Source of the DNA: Sandarakinorhabdus sp. | GTDB lineage: Bacteria > Pseudomonadota > Alphaproteobacteria > Sphingomonadales > Sphingomonadaceae | Assembly (NCBI GenBank): GCA_020692215.1 | Contig: JAIMKW010000002.1 | Span: 558,001-622,000 of the forward strand | Direction: 5' to 3' | DNA length: 64,000 bases | Shown here: positions 21,843-30,988 of the stretch, piece by piece | How positions within the stretch are numbered: position 1 is the first letter of the stretch | Layout of the letters: every line of letters begins with the position of its first letter | Program-made: the position numbers and the translations under genes | The notes under the pieces: model-generated | Seen by the model: only the letters and a program-made list of their open reading frames with translations | Databases searched by the model: none | Told to the model about the DNA's origin: nothing

Positions 21843-23459
21843 CTACAAGGGCAAACCGCCCTGCGCGCCCGGCTTGTGAGTCGCCCGCGTCTCCACCCGG
21901 GCCGCCTTCTTGTTCGGGCTCAGCAACGGCGGCAACTGCGGCTTCTTCCCCTGGAACAATTCGGAAAGCGTGAAGATCTGCAACGCCGGGAACCGCCCGA
22001 ACTCCGTCTCCACCAGCCCATGCGAATCCGCCTCCGCCTCCATCCCCTTGGTCGGCAGCGCAGCGCACAGGAACAGCCCCAGCTTGTGCCCGTCGCGCTG
22101 CATCACCCGGCCCACATCGCGCACCATTGCCGGGTTCACATTGTCCCCGGCCTTCACGGAAATCACGCCCGTCTCGATGGCGCCCCCCGCCGAAAGATAG
22201 TTGAAATAGCCATCGATGCCCTTGTCCCCGCCCTTCTTCGTCAGCGGGAAGCCGCCCACCTGCCAGCAGGCCCAGTGCTGGAACTGGTGCGGATCATCCA
22301 CCGCCAGCTTCTTCGCACTCGCCCAGTCCTTCGGCACGCCGACAGTCTCGAACTCCACGGCCTCGCCATAACCATCCCGCAGCCGCTTCTCGATCATGCC
22401 GATGGCCAGATGCGTGATGTCGATCCCGATCCAGCGCCGCCCCAGCTTCTGCGCCGCATCGACAGCCGTGCCGCACCCGCAGAACGGGTCGAGCACCACA
22501 TCGCCTTCGTTGGACGAGGCACTGACTATGCGTTCGAGGAGCGCGATGGGCTTTTGGGTAGGATAGCCAAGAAGTTCCTTGGAGCGATTGTTAATTATCG
22601 GAATATCGATCCAAATGTTCTGGAGAGGAATCCCAGGCATCTCATCCAGGTATCGCTTGTACTGAGGCACTGTTCCGGGGCTTGTTTGGACGATTCTACC
22701 GGCCTCAATCAACTCGTCCATTTTCTTTTGTGAATATCGCCAATGTCGGCTCACACCCATTACTTCGTAAAAGGGATTCCCTTTATCTGCTCCACCCGGG
22801 CCCTGAATATTATCCAACCGATAGCGCCTCCCATCAGGCTCTGTTCTGCGGTAATCTCTGTCCACATAACTTTCGTCATATGGAGTAAAGATGGGGTTCC
22901 ACGTTCTATCGTTACTCTTTGAGTAAAACAGAATCGTGTCACTCAAGCGCCCGTAATGTTTTGAACCTTGCTTCGTATCGCTATGTGCATGGGAACGCTT
23001 CCAAATAATCTCGTTTACGAAGCGCTCTTGTCCAAACACCGCATCCAGCACCAACTTCAGATAATGGCTCGCAGTCGGGTCACAGTGCAGATAAAGGCTG
23101 CCGGTCGGCTTCAGCACCCGGTGCAGTTCTTGCAAGCGCACCGCCATCATGCTGAGGTAAGCCATCATCGCATTCTCGCCGATGGCCGTTTTCATCGCCT
23201 GCATCAGCACATGCAGCTTGTGGTTGCCGCTCTGGGCAATATCCATCAGCGCATTGTTCGCGCTCGGCCCCCATTGCCATGTGTCATCGAACGCCTCGAT
23301 GCTCGCGTCCGCGCCATTCCCCGAAGCGCTCTTGAACAGCACATTATAGGTCGCGTTCGAATTGAAGGGCGGGTCCAGATAGACAAGATCGACCGTCTCG
23401 TCCCTCACATGCGCGCGCAGCACATCCAGATTGTCGCCATAATAAAGCCGGTTCACCAT
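21843..23459 (-). CDS. DNA methyltransferase (beta class) with C-terminal Mrr-like domain
   Basis: The 538-aa protein has the beta-class order of DNA N-methyltransferase motifs: catalytic DPPF at residues 29-32, target-recognition region about 140-300, then the SAM-binding VVLDPFCGCGTAVDAA at 321-336. These enzymes methylate adenine N6 or cytosine N4. The C-terminal part (about 405-510) resembles a restriction endonuclease-like (Mrr-type) fold: GGDKGIDGYF at 410-419 and GVISVKAG at 431-438, with SVK where ExK or QxK is usual. No separate restriction gene is adjacent. GC content falls sharply over the recognition region only. ATG at 23459 with AAGGTG upstream. Confidence 0.88.
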   Translation of the reverse strand: MVNRLYYGDNLDVLRAHVRDETVDLVYLDPPFNSNATYNVLFKSASGNGADASIEAFDDTWQWGPSANNALMDIAQSGNHKLHVLMQAMKTAIGENAMMAYLSMMAVRLQELHRVLKPTGSLYLHCDPTASHYLKLVLDAVFGQERFVNEIIWKRSHAHSDTKQGSKHYGRLSDTILFYSKSNDRTWNPIFTPYDESYVDRDYRRTEPDGRRYRLDNIQGPGGADKGNPFYEVMGVSRHWRYSQKKMDELIEAGRIVQTSPGTVPQYKRYLDEMPGIPLQNIWIDIPIINNRSKELLGYPTQKPIALLERIVSASSNEGDVVLDPFCGCGTAVDAAQKLGRRWIGIDITHLAIGMIEKRLRDGYGEAVEFETVGVPKDWASAKKLAVDDPHQFQHWACWQVGGFPLTKKGGDKGIDGYFNYLSAGGAIETGVISVKAGDNVNPAMVRDVGRVMQRDGHKLGLFLCAALPTKGMEAEADSHGLVETEFGRFPALQIFTLSELFQGKKPQLPPLLSPNKKAARVETRATHKPGAQGGLPL

Positions 23460-23728
23460 ACCGCACCTTGGCGCAACCCAAGCGCACCCGGCAAGATAAC
23501 AAACGCCTGTCCTGCACAGGATTTTTCAGCATAGCTCAAACGGCTTCGGCAACGCTCTTTCAAATCGCTGCGCCTTTTCGCTGTCCTACAGCGATCGTCC
23601 ATGCCACCCGAACAGGTGCCACGCGAACAGGCGCGGGCGCGAACCCGCATGACCTTTCGCGCCTTTCGCCCCCGCCGCGTCACCACGGCAGGCTGGCGCA
23701 ACAGCGCCACTTCCGCCACCATCCCCCC

Positions 23729-24112
23729 ATGCAACAAGCCCCCCGCCTCCTCCCGGCGCTCGCCGCGTTCAACGCCATCCTCGCCCTCACCTTCGGCACC
23801 TTCGCCGCCCATGGCATCAAGGATCCGCAGGCGCGGGAATGGATCATGACAGGCGTGATCTTCCAGCTTCCCCACGCAGCCGCCGTCTTCGCCCTGCTGG
23901 CGTGGCGGAATGCAAAGCCCGTGCACTATGGCGCATGGGCGCTGGCCATCGGCAGCCTCATCTTCGCAAGCGTGCTGAACGCGCTGGCGCTGGGCGCACC
24001 CCGCGGCGTTGCAGCCTTCGCCCCCATCGGCGGGTCGCTGATGATGCTCGGCTGGGTCTGGATAGCCCTCATCGCCCTAGCCGGAGACAGGCTGAACCGC
24101 CTGGGCCTCTAA
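23729..24112 (+). CDS. DUF423 family small membrane protein
   Basis: The 127-aa protein matches the DUF423 (YgdD/TMEM256-like) family, an inner membrane protein of unknown function. The N-terminus FNAILALTFGTFAAHGIKD is the family signature and four hydrophobic segments follow. Start at ATG 23729; the longer frame upstream (from 23468) has no membrane-protein character and is not used. The 269 bp between the methyltransferase gene and this start hold nothing I recognise. Confidence 0.85.
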   Translation: MQQAPRLLPALAAFNAILALTFGTFAAHGIKDPQAREWIMTGVIFQLPHAAAVFALLAWRNAKPVHYGAWALAIGSLIFASVLNALALGAPRGVAAFAPIGGSLMMLGWVWIALIALAGDRLNRLGL

Positions 24113-24253
24113 CTTTCGCAACCCGCAAACCGGCAGCGCAGCAGCCACGAACCGAAGGTCAGCCGCAGGCTGATCCGCGACCGCGCGCCCCGAGCTTCAG
24201 CGGAAGACGCAAGGCCGCAGAAGCGGCCGCCCGCAGGTTAGACCAGAGATAAA

Positions 24254-24277
24254 GCCTTGCTGCCTAGGCAGCAAGGC
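24254..24277 (-). terminator. 24-bp perfect palindrome containing the secA stop codon
   Basis: GCCTTGCTGCCT is followed directly by its reverse complement AGGCAGCAAGGC; the secA TAG lies at the centre. On the minus strand TTTATCTC follows. The last secA codons (Gly-Leu-Ala-Ala) supply the left arm. It probably acts as an intrinsic terminator whose stem includes coding sequence, though the T-tract is short and there is no unpaired loop in the palindrome. Confidence 0.55.
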
Positions 24278-27050
24278 CGTGACAATGCTTGAACTTGTTG
24301 CCCGAACCGCACGGGCACAGAGTGTTGCGCCCCACGGAGCGCTGCCATGTGTCGGGGTTTTCAGGAACAAAATCCGGGCCGAACAAATGCGCAACCGATT
24401 GCGCAGACTCCACTTCATCGGGGGAAAGCGGATCCCCCATCGCAAAGATGCCGGGCGCCGCCGTGGCAACCCCGCCAAAGGCCGACATTTCCGAAGGCAG
24501 GCGCGGTGCGGAAGGCCCGCCGTCCAGCTTCAGGAAATCGGGCAGATCCGGCATAGGCATTGCCTCTGGCGCGCGGAATTCGGCAAAGGCCAGCATCCGC
24601 GTCACATCTTCGCGCACGGTCTTCAGCATCCGCTCGAACAGGTGGAAAGCTTCCGATTTATACTCGTTCAGCGGCTGCTTCTGCGCATAAGCCCGTAGGT
24701 GCACCACCTGCCGCAGGGCATCCAGTGTCGCCAGATGCTCCTTCCAATAATGGTCCAGGCTCTGCAGCATGAAATTCTTTTCAATCTGCAGCCAGCTTTC
24801 TTCGGGAACGCTGGCCTGCTTGGCAGCCATCTTCGCTTCCAGCTGTGTGTTCAGTCGCTCCACGAAGATTTCCTGGTCGACAGCATCTTCCTTCACCCAT
24901 TCGGAAATGGGCACATCCAAATTCAGTTCGGTGGTAACAGCCGTCTGCAGCCCTTCCACGTCCCACTGCTCGGGGTAGGTGCCGGGCGGGGCAAACTTCT
25001 CCACGATGTCAGCCACTGCATCCTGCCGGAATTCCAGAACGATATCGGATACCTTTTCCGCGTCCATGATGTCGGCACGTTGCTCGTACACCACCTTGCG
25101 CTGGTCGTTCATCACGTCATCATATTGCAGCAGCTGCTTGCGGATATCGTAGTTCCGCGCCTCCACCTTCTTCTGCGCCGTCTCGATCGCCTTGGAAATC
25201 CATGGGTGCACAATGGCCTCCCCATCATCCAGCCCCGAGTTCATCACCCGGTGCAGCATGTTCTGCTGGCCGAAGATACGCAGCAGATCATCATCGAGGC
25301 TCAGGTAAAAGCGAGAAAGCCCAGGGTCGCCCTGCCGGCCCGAACGGCCGCGCAGCTGGTTGTCGATCCGCCGGCTTTCGTGCCGCTCGGTGCCCAGCAC
25401 GAACAACCCTCCGGCCTCGCGCACCTTCTCCCGCTCGGCCAGCACTTCAGCCTTGATCTCGGCAATCCGCTGCTCGCGCTCGGGGCCTTCGGGAACGCCA
25501 GCCAGTTCACCCTCGATGCGAACCTCAAGGTTTCCACCCAACTGGATGTCCGTCCCGCGGCCGGCCATGTTGGTGGCAATCGTCACGGCGCCCAGCCGCC
25601 CGGCCTGCGCCACGATCTGCGCTTCCTGCTCATGATAGCGCGCATTCAGCACCGAATGCTCCACGCCCTCCTTCGTCAGAAAGCCGGAAAGCGCTTCGGA
25701 TTTCTCGATCGAAACCGTGCCCACCAGCACCGGCTGCCCCTTCAGCGAGGCTTCCTTCACGGTTTTCACGATGGCGGCAAACTTGTCGGCCTCGTTCTTG
25801 TAGAACTCGTCCTGATCGTCCTGCCGCCGCACGTCCACATTGGTGGGTATCTCCACCACGTTCAGCTTGTAGATGTCGAAGAATTCCGGCGCTTCGGTCG
25901 CGGCCGTCCCCGTCATCCCCGAAAGCTTGGGGTAGAGGCGGAAATAATTCTGGAAGGTGATGGAAGCCAGCGTCTGGTTCTCGGGCATGATATCCACGCC
26001 CTCCTTCGCTTCCACCGCCTGGTGCAGACCGTCCGACCAGCGCCGCCCGTCCATCATCCGGCCGGTGAACTCGTCGATGATCACAACCTTGCCGTCGCGC
26101 ACGATATAATCGGTATCAAGCCGGAACATCATGTTCGCCCTGAGCGCCTGGTTCAGGTGATGAACCACCTGGGTGTTCTCGAAATCATAGAGATTGGCGC
26201 CCTCCAGATGCCCGGCCGCTTCCAGCGCGCGCTCGGCGAATTCGGTGCCTTCTTCCGTCAGTATGATGGATTTGCCCTTTTCATCCTTTTCGTAGTGCTC
26301 GGGTCGGAACGTCTTCACGATCTTGTCGACAGCGATATACAGTTCGCTCTTGTCGTCAGTCGGGCCCGAAATGATAAGCGGCGTGCGCGCTTCATCGATC
26401 AGGATCGAATCCACCTCATCGACGATGGCGTGGTTGAACTTGCGCTGCACCATCTGCGAGCGTTCATACTTCATGTTGTCGCGCAGATAATCGAAGCCGA
26501 ACTCATTGTTCGTGCCATAGGTTATGTCGGCGGCATAGGCCGCGCGCCGCTCCACATCGTGGATATTGGGCACGATCACCCCCACACTCAGGCCCAGCCA
26601 GCGGTAAAGCTGCCCCATCCATTCGCTGTCCCGCTTGGCAAGATAATCGTTCACCGTCACGACATGAACGCCCTTGCCCTCCAGCGCGTTCAGATAGGTT
26701 GCAAGCGTGGCAACCAGCGTCTTGCCCTCACCGGTGCGCATTTCCGCGATCTCACCCCGGTGCAGCACGATCCCGCCAATCATCTGCACATCGAAATGGC
26801 GCATCCCCAGCACCCGCTTCGAAGCCTCGCGAACCGTCGCGAACGCATCGGGCAGCAGCGCATCAAGCTTCTCGCCATTGGCCAGCCGCTCTCGGAACAG
26901 GCGCGTCTGATCCTGCAATTCGGCGTCGGTCAGCGCTTCATACTTGCCTTCCAGCGCGCCGATCTGGCGAACGATGGGTTGCAGCGATTTCACATAACGG
27001 TCGTTTGACGAACCGAAGATGGCCTTGGCGACCTTGTTCAAGCCAAGCAT
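24264..27050 (-). CDS. secA: Protein translocase ATPase SecA
   Basis: SecA is the motor that drives preproteins through SecYEG. The 928-aa protein has the Walker A motif [20 protein letters not shown] (near residue 103), [20 protein letters not shown], the second nucleotide-binding domain [11 protein letters not shown], and the C-terminal SEC-C zinc motif [13 protein letters not shown], which binds SecB or the ribosome. ATG at 27050. A good promoter lies at 27109-27137 and a palindromic terminator ends it, so it looks like a single-gene unit. Confidence 0.97.
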   Translation of the reverse strand: MLGLNKVAKAIFGSSNDRYVKSLQPIVRQIGALEGKYEALTDAELQDQTRLFRERLANGEKLDALLPDAFATVREASKRVLGMRHFDVQMIGGIVLHRGEIAEMRTGEGKTLVATLATYLNALEGKGVHVVTVNDYLAKRDSEWMGQLYRWLGLSVGVIVPNIHDVERRAAYAADITYGTNNEFGFDYLRDNMKYERSQMVQRKFNHAIVDEVDSILIDEARTPLIISGPTDDKSELYIAVDKIVKTFRPEHYEKDEKGKSIILTEEGTEFAERALEAAGHLEGANLYDFENTQVVHHLNQALRANMMFRLDTDYIVRDGKVVIIDEFTGRMMDGRRWSDGLHQAVEAKEGVDIMPENQTLASITFQNYFRLYPKLSGMTGTAATEAPEFFDIYKLNVVEIPTNVDVRRQDDQDEFYKNEADKFAAIVKTVKEASLKGQPVLVGTVSIEKSEALSGFLTKEGVEHSVLNARYHEQEAQIVAQAGRLGAVTIATNMAGRGTDIQLGGNLEVRIEGELAGVPEGPEREQRIAEIKAEVLAEREKVREAGGLFVLGTERHESRRIDNQLRGRSGRQGDPGLSRFYLSLDDDLLRIFGQQNMLHRVMNSGLDDGEAIVHPWISKAIETAQKKVEARNYDIRKQLLQYDDVMNDQRKVVYEQRADIMDAEKVSDIVLEFRQDAVADIVEKFAPPGTYPEQWDVEGLQTAVTTELNLDVPISEWVKEDAVDQEIFVERLNTQLEAKMAAKQASVPEESWLQIEKNFMLQSLDHYWKEHLATLDALRQVVHLRAYAQKQPLNEYKSEAFHLFERMLKTVREDVTRMLAFAEFRAPEAMPMPDLPDFLKLDGGPSAPRLPSEMSAFGGVATAAPGIFAMGDPLSPDEVESAQSVAHLFGPDFVPENPDTWQRSVGRNTLCPCGSGNKFKHCHGLAA

Positions 27051-27108
27051 GGGTAGCCTTCACGAAAACGGACGGGCCCCAGCTTGCCGCTGCGGCCTTA
27101 CGGAGCGT

Positions 27109-27137
27109 CAAATAGGAACAGGGGAGCAAAGCGTCAA
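27109..27137 (-). promoter_or_regulatory. Sigma70-type promoter for secA
   Basis: The minus strand reads TTGACG, 17 bases, TATTTG, ending 58 bp before the secA ATG. Five of six -35 positions and four of six -10 positions agree with consensus. Confidence 0.65.
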
Positions 27138-27156
27138 TTGCGCCGACTGTTGGCAA

Positions 27157-27774
27157 TCATTGCGCTGCCATCGCGCAGCCCTTGGCCGGCAGCCTATGGC
27201 GGCGGCGGCGAAGCCCCATACCAACCAGTCCGAAACCGCTGATCATCATGGCCCAGGCGCCCGGTTCAGGGATCGGCGCACTCTCCGAAAAGTCCAGCCG
27301 GAACTTCACATCGGACACCCGCGTCATGCTGATCGCAAAGGCAGTTGTCTGCACATTGGCAAAGCCGGTGGAATCCGGGTCGGTCCCGGTGAAAATCCGG
27401 TTCTCCCCTTCCACGAACAGGATCACCGAAGGATCGATGCTGAACGCCAGGATCGATCCGATTTCAACCCTGGGCGGCGACGAAACGCCAAGGCCGCCAA
27501 CAATCCAGGTCTCGCCATTGGCCCACAATCCATCGATGCCAAGGAAGAAGCTCTGAGCAGAAAAGCTGTTCGAAACCGCATCATAGTCAGCATAGGGCGT
27601 ATAGGCACCCATGGTGAAGGCCCGATCCTCCAGCAGAACGAGATCATCGCCCTCGCCATAGCTGAAGTCCGCAAGTCCGGACACCTCGATATAGCCTTCC
27701 TGCGCTGCAACGGGCGGCGCGCCTGCCAGCGCAGCCAATACCAATCCGGCAAGACCAAATGTCCCGACTCGCAT
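27157..27774 (-). CDS. Secreted PEPxxWA-CTERM protein, function unknown
   Basis: The 205-aa protein has a signal peptide (MRVGTFGLAGLVLAALAG, cleavage probably after ...VAA) and a C-terminal sorting tail: PEPGAWAMMISGFGLVGMGL and then RRRR. Such tails are processed by an exosortase, which is not in this window. The middle is beta-rich, with no domain I recognise (segments such as GLADFSYGEGDDLVLLEDRA). The tail is odd in continuing 13 residues past the arginines (HRLPAKGCAMAAQ). The ATG at 27774 has GGGAGGG just upstream; an ATG at 27807 is in frame but less likely. Confidence 0.82.
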   Translation of the reverse strand: MRVGTFGLAGLVLAALAGAPPVAAQEGYIEVSGLADFSYGEGDDLVLLEDRAFTMGAYTPYADYDAVSNSFSAQSFFLGIDGLWANGETWIVGGLGVSSPPRVEIGSILAFSIDPSVILFVEGENRIFTGTDPDSTGFANVQTTAFAISMTRVSDVKFRLDFSESAPIPEPGAWAMMISGFGLVGMGLRRRRHRLPAKGCAMAAQ

Positions 27775-27926
27775 CGCACCCTCCCTGCTGCCCTCGCATG
27801 CTTTCATAGCAGATTTTGGTCGCCGATCCCATCATCCAGCGCGGTTCCACAGGCTTTGCACAACGGGCTTGGGCCATGGCCCCAAAGGCCTTCTCCAACA
27901 CCGGAAAAGTGCCTATCGGAGGGCCC

Positions 27927-29150
27927 ATGCAAACCTCCACCCTTTCCCGCCCCTTCCCGGCCCTCCCCGATATCGCCGGCTGCACCCGCGGCACGGCCAC
28001 CGCAGGCTACAAACCATGGGACAGGGCAGACATCACCCTCCTCGCCTTTGCCGAAGGCACCACGGTGGCCGGTGTCACCACCTGTTCGAAATGCCCTTCC
28101 CCCGAAGTCGAGCATTGCCGCCGGATCCTGCCCGGCGGCACCGCGCGGGGCCTTGTTGTGAACGCCGGCAACTCCAACGCCTTCACGGGAAAACGGGGGG
28201 CGGAGGCCTGCGCCCTTCAGGTCGCAGAGGCCGCCCGCCTGCTCGGCTGCGCGCCCACCGAAATCTTCGCCAGTTCCACCGGGGTCATTGGCTTGCCGCT
28301 CCCAGCCGACAAGGCGCAAGCGGGCGTGCGTGCAGCCCATGCCACACTCGGCCATGCAAGCTGGCACGAGGTCACCGCTGCTATCGGCACCACAGACACC
28401 TTCCCCAAGGCCGCTCTGCGCGAAGCCATCGTCGGCGGCACGAAAGTCTCGCTTGTCGGCATCATCAAGGGCTCGGGCATGATCGCACCCGACATGGCGA
28501 CAATGCTCGGCTACATCGTTACCGATGCCGCGATCGACGCCCCGCTTTTCCAGGCCATGCTGTCCCACGCCAACGCCCGCACCTTCTCCTGCATCACGGT
28601 CGATGGCGACACCTCCACCTCCGACACCGTGCTGGCCTTTGCCACCGGCGGCGCAGGAGCCCCGCGCATCACCAGCAATGAAAGCCCCGGCGCGGATGCC
28701 TTCGCTGCCGCACTCACCGATCTCTGCCGCGAGCTCGCGCAGCTTGTCGTCCGCGATGGCGAGGGCGCATCGAAGTTCATCGAAATCCGCGTCGCGGGTG
28801 CTGAAAGCGATGAAAGTGCCCACCGGATCGCCAAGAGCATCGCCAATTCACCGCTGGTGAAAACCGCGATTGCCGGCGGAGATGCCAATTGGGGCCGTAT
28901 CGTGATGGCAGTGGGCAAGGCAGGCGAACCCGCCGAACGCGATCTGCTCTCCATCCGCTTCGGGGGCATCGAAGTCGCCGCCAACGGCATGGTGGTGGCG
29001 GGCTATGATGAAACCCCCGTCGCGGCCCACCTGGCCGGACAGGATATCGATATCGCAGTCGAAATCGGGCTGGGCGATGGCCGCGCAACTGTGTGGACCT
29101 GCGACCTGACGCATGGCTACATCAGCATCAACGCCGACTACCGAAGCTGA
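27927..29150 (+). CDS. argJ: Bifunctional glutamate N-acetyltransferase/ornithine acetyltransferase
   Basis: ArgJ moves the acetyl group from N-acetylornithine to glutamate in the cyclic arginine pathway. The 407-aa precursor contains GIIKGSGMIAPDMATMLGYI, in which Thr192 of ATML is the autoprocessing nucleophile; cleavage before it gives alpha and beta chains. VNAGNSNAFTG and GGDANWGRIVMAVGKAG are also conserved. ATG at 27927 with GGAGGG upstream; the longer frame is not used. A hairpin terminator lies just after the gene. Confidence 0.96.
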   Translation: MQTSTLSRPFPALPDIAGCTRGTATAGYKPWDRADITLLAFAEGTTVAGVTTCSKCPSPEVEHCRRILPGGTARGLVVNAGNSNAFTGKRGAEACALQVAEAARLLGCAPTEIFASSTGVIGLPLPADKAQAGVRAAHATLGHASWHEVTAAIGTTDTFPKAALREAIVGGTKVSLVGIIKGSGMIAPDMATMLGYIVTDAAIDAPLFQAMLSHANARTFSCITVDGDTSTSDTVLAFATGGAGAPRITSNESPGADAFAAALTDLCRELAQLVVRDGEGASKFIEIRVAGAESDESAHRIAKSIANSPLVKTAIAGGDANWGRIVMAVGKAGEPAERDLLSIRFGGIEVAANGMVVAGYDETPVAAHLAGQDIDIAVEIGLGDGRATVWTCDLTHGYISINADYRS

Positions 29151-29180
29151 CACCAGCCACCTTCATTGCGCAACATCGCA

Positions 29181-29213
29181 AGGGCCGCTCCGCATCGGCG
29201 GAACGGCCCCTTT
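29181..29213. terminator. Bidirectional terminator hairpin between argJ and the PhoX-like gene
   Basis: AGGGCCG-CTCCGC pairs with GCGGAA-CGGCCCCT around ATCG in the 78-bp convergent gap. On the plus strand CTTTCC follows the stem. One mismatch or bulge lies in the middle of the stem. The position between two stop codons supports a terminator serving both genes. Confidence 0.65.
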
Positions 29214-29228
29214 CCGTACTGGCCGCTA

Positions 29229-30842
29229 TCAGGCCGAAACGATGGCCCGGCGGCGACGGGCAGCAAAGCCCACGATCCCAAAGCCGGCAACCAGAAGCGC
29301 CCATGTCGCGGGTTCAGGAACGCCGGATTGAAGGATGAACAACTGCCCACCCTCGACGAGATCGGCATTGCCCAGGCTGATGCTGTGCGCCTGCACATCG
29401 CCCAGGAAGACCGACCCCAGCTTCCTTCCGAACAGCGCGGAGATATCGACGATGCCAGAGGTTTCCCAGTTGCCGAAGTCAGCAGGTGCGCCATCCACCT
29501 GCCCGAACGGCACAGCCGAGCGGTCAACGGTGGCGACAGTCTTCACCGATCCGTCAAGGCCAACTTCCAGAAGGCTTGCTTCCCGGGGATTGGCATCGAT
29601 CACGGAAGCCCAGTTCGTCGAACGGTCTTCCTGGATCAGCAGCTTGTCAGCACCGGCCCAGTCCAGATTGTCCGGGCTGCGCAGGGCATGGGTGGCATCC
29701 GTGTTGCCGTTGTACACGATGGTGGTGTTGCCTGCGGTCGGGTTGCCTTCGGCATCGAACGCAAGGCTGACGGTGTAGACCGTTCCCCATGTGTCGGCAC
29801 CTTCGGCGAACTGCGACCGGCCAGTGGACGCGAAGGCGAGCAGCTGGCCATTTTCGGGGTTCACTGCCAGATCCTCGGGGCGGGAAAACTGGAACGCGCC
29901 CTTTGCTGCTGCTTCGGCCTTCAGGGTCGCCTGATCGGCAAAACCAGCCGCATCATAACCGGGCTGACCGGCCTTGGATGCATCCTGCACCGTCAGTTCG
30001 ACCCAGGCACCGGTGCGGGCATCGCCGTTCGAGCCATTGAAGGTCCGCGGATCGACATCACCGGCATCGGACTTCCAGGCATAAAGCTTGCCGCCGACAA
30101 GGCCGTTGCGCTCCAGGATATCTCCGCCGGCTTTCTTTTCACCGACATAGAGATAGAGCGGCGCGCCTTGCGAATCGTCGCCGATCACGATGCCAACCTT
30201 GTTGCTGACACCCGTGTCGACAACAGCGACATTCTCAAAGGAAGCGCGACCGAGCCAGGGCAGCGCGTGCAGGGTGCCCGTCTTGGGATCGAGCGCATAG
30301 CCTGTGCCGTTTGTGCCTTCCTCACCCGTAAAGAACAGGCGGTCTGCAAGGCCGCGACCGCTGCCAAAGCCATTCGATTCAACCAGAACAGCCGAGCAGA
30401 ATCGACCAAGCCCGCCGCCGAGCTGGCCAGCATCCACAACCAGGTTGCCAGCCCGGTCAACGATCTTCGAATAGGCCTGCCCCGCATTAACGATGCCAAG
30501 GCTTGACTTGTCGATATCGAAATAGCTTACCCGCGCGCCCGTCAGCGAGGTGCCATTGTCAAGGGTGTAGGCAGCGCCGCGGTCCGGACGCAGTTCGTGG
30601 CTGACAAAGGCGCGGATGGTCTTGGCATCAAGGCTGTAGGCGCCAATCCCGTCCATCACGCCCAGCGGGCGGTAGCCGTTGGCAAAGGTCTCACCTACGG
30701 TAAACAGGCCAGTATAACCCCAACCGCTCTTGGTCTGCATCATCGGCGCAGCGGTGGTCTGGGTCGGAACGAAGCTGGCGGCGCTGGCGATTCCGGCGCT
30801 CGCAATCAGGGTTGTGGTCAGAAGCAATTTCGACAGGTGCAT
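29229..30842 (-). CDS. PhoX-like (DUF839) secreted protein with PEPxxWA-CTERM tail
   Basis: The 537-aa protein has a signal peptide (MHLSKLLLTTTLIASAGIAS, cleavage near ASA-A). Its body resembles the PhoX/DUF839 beta-propeller family, with FVSHELRPDRG, FFTGEEG, FSRPEDLAVNP and RSPDNLDWAGADKLLIQEDR. PhoX enzymes are Ca2+/Fe3+ alkaline phosphatases; the activity here is inferred. The C-terminus PEPATWALLVAGFGIVGFAA followed by RRRR is an exosortase-type sorting tail, so the mature protein is probably surface-associated or released. Start ATG 30842 with GAGGGGA upstream. A Pho-box-like sequence lies upstream at 30919-30935. Confidence 0.85.
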   Translation of the reverse strand: MHLSKLLLTTTLIASAGIASAASFVPTQTTAAPMMQTKSGWGYTGLFTVGETFANGYRPLGVMDGIGAYSLDAKTIRAFVSHELRPDRGAAYTLDNGTSLTGARVSYFDIDKSSLGIVNAGQAYSKIVDRAGNLVVDAGQLGGGLGRFCSAVLVESNGFGSGRGLADRLFFTGEEGTNGTGYALDPKTGTLHALPWLGRASFENVAVVDTGVSNKVGIVIGDDSQGAPLYLYVGEKKAGGDILERNGLVGGKLYAWKSDAGDVDPRTFNGSNGDARTGAWVELTVQDASKAGQPGYDAAGFADQATLKAEAAAKGAFQFSRPEDLAVNPENGQLLAFASTGRSQFAEGADTWGTVYTVSLAFDAEGNPTAGNTTIVYNGNTDATHALRSPDNLDWAGADKLLIQEDRSTNWASVIDANPREASLLEVGLDGSVKTVATVDRSAVPFGQVDGAPADFGNWETSGIVDISALFGRKLGSVFLGDVQAHSISLGNADLVEGGQLFILQSGVPEPATWALLVAGFGIVGFAARRRRAIVSA

Positions 30843-30918
30843 TTCAGGTCCCCTCATGGTGGAGACGGATTGCTAGGGGTTGCTGATTTCCGTTCCTTGT
30901 CATGTTGATGACCGGCGC

Positions 30919-30935
30919 GTGACTTTCGTTAACAG
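30919..30935 (-). promoter_or_regulatory. Pho-box-like sequence upstream of the PhoX-like gene
   Basis: The minus strand reads CTGTTAA-CGA-AAGTCAC, similar to the two CTGTCA(T/C) half-sites of PhoB targets but with several mismatches and a 3-bp rather than 4-bp spacer. It lies about 77 bp upstream of the PhoX-like start. The gene product makes phosphate control plausible; the match itself is weak. Confidence 0.25.
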
Positions 30936-30988
30936 TTGATGAAAAGAAACATCGGGCCCGCAATCATTTATCAAAGGGGCAACACGGC

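Noticed and set aside
23460..23728. Extra N-terminal coding region for the DUF423 gene, or a separate small gene
   Set aside because: The frame gives an Arg/Thr-rich peptide without homology, and the family signature begins at the ATG at 23729.
24113..24253. A small RNA or repeat between the DUF423 gene and secA
   Set aside because: Only GC-rich sequence with short imperfect dyads, apart from the secA palindrome; nothing supports a distinct RNA.
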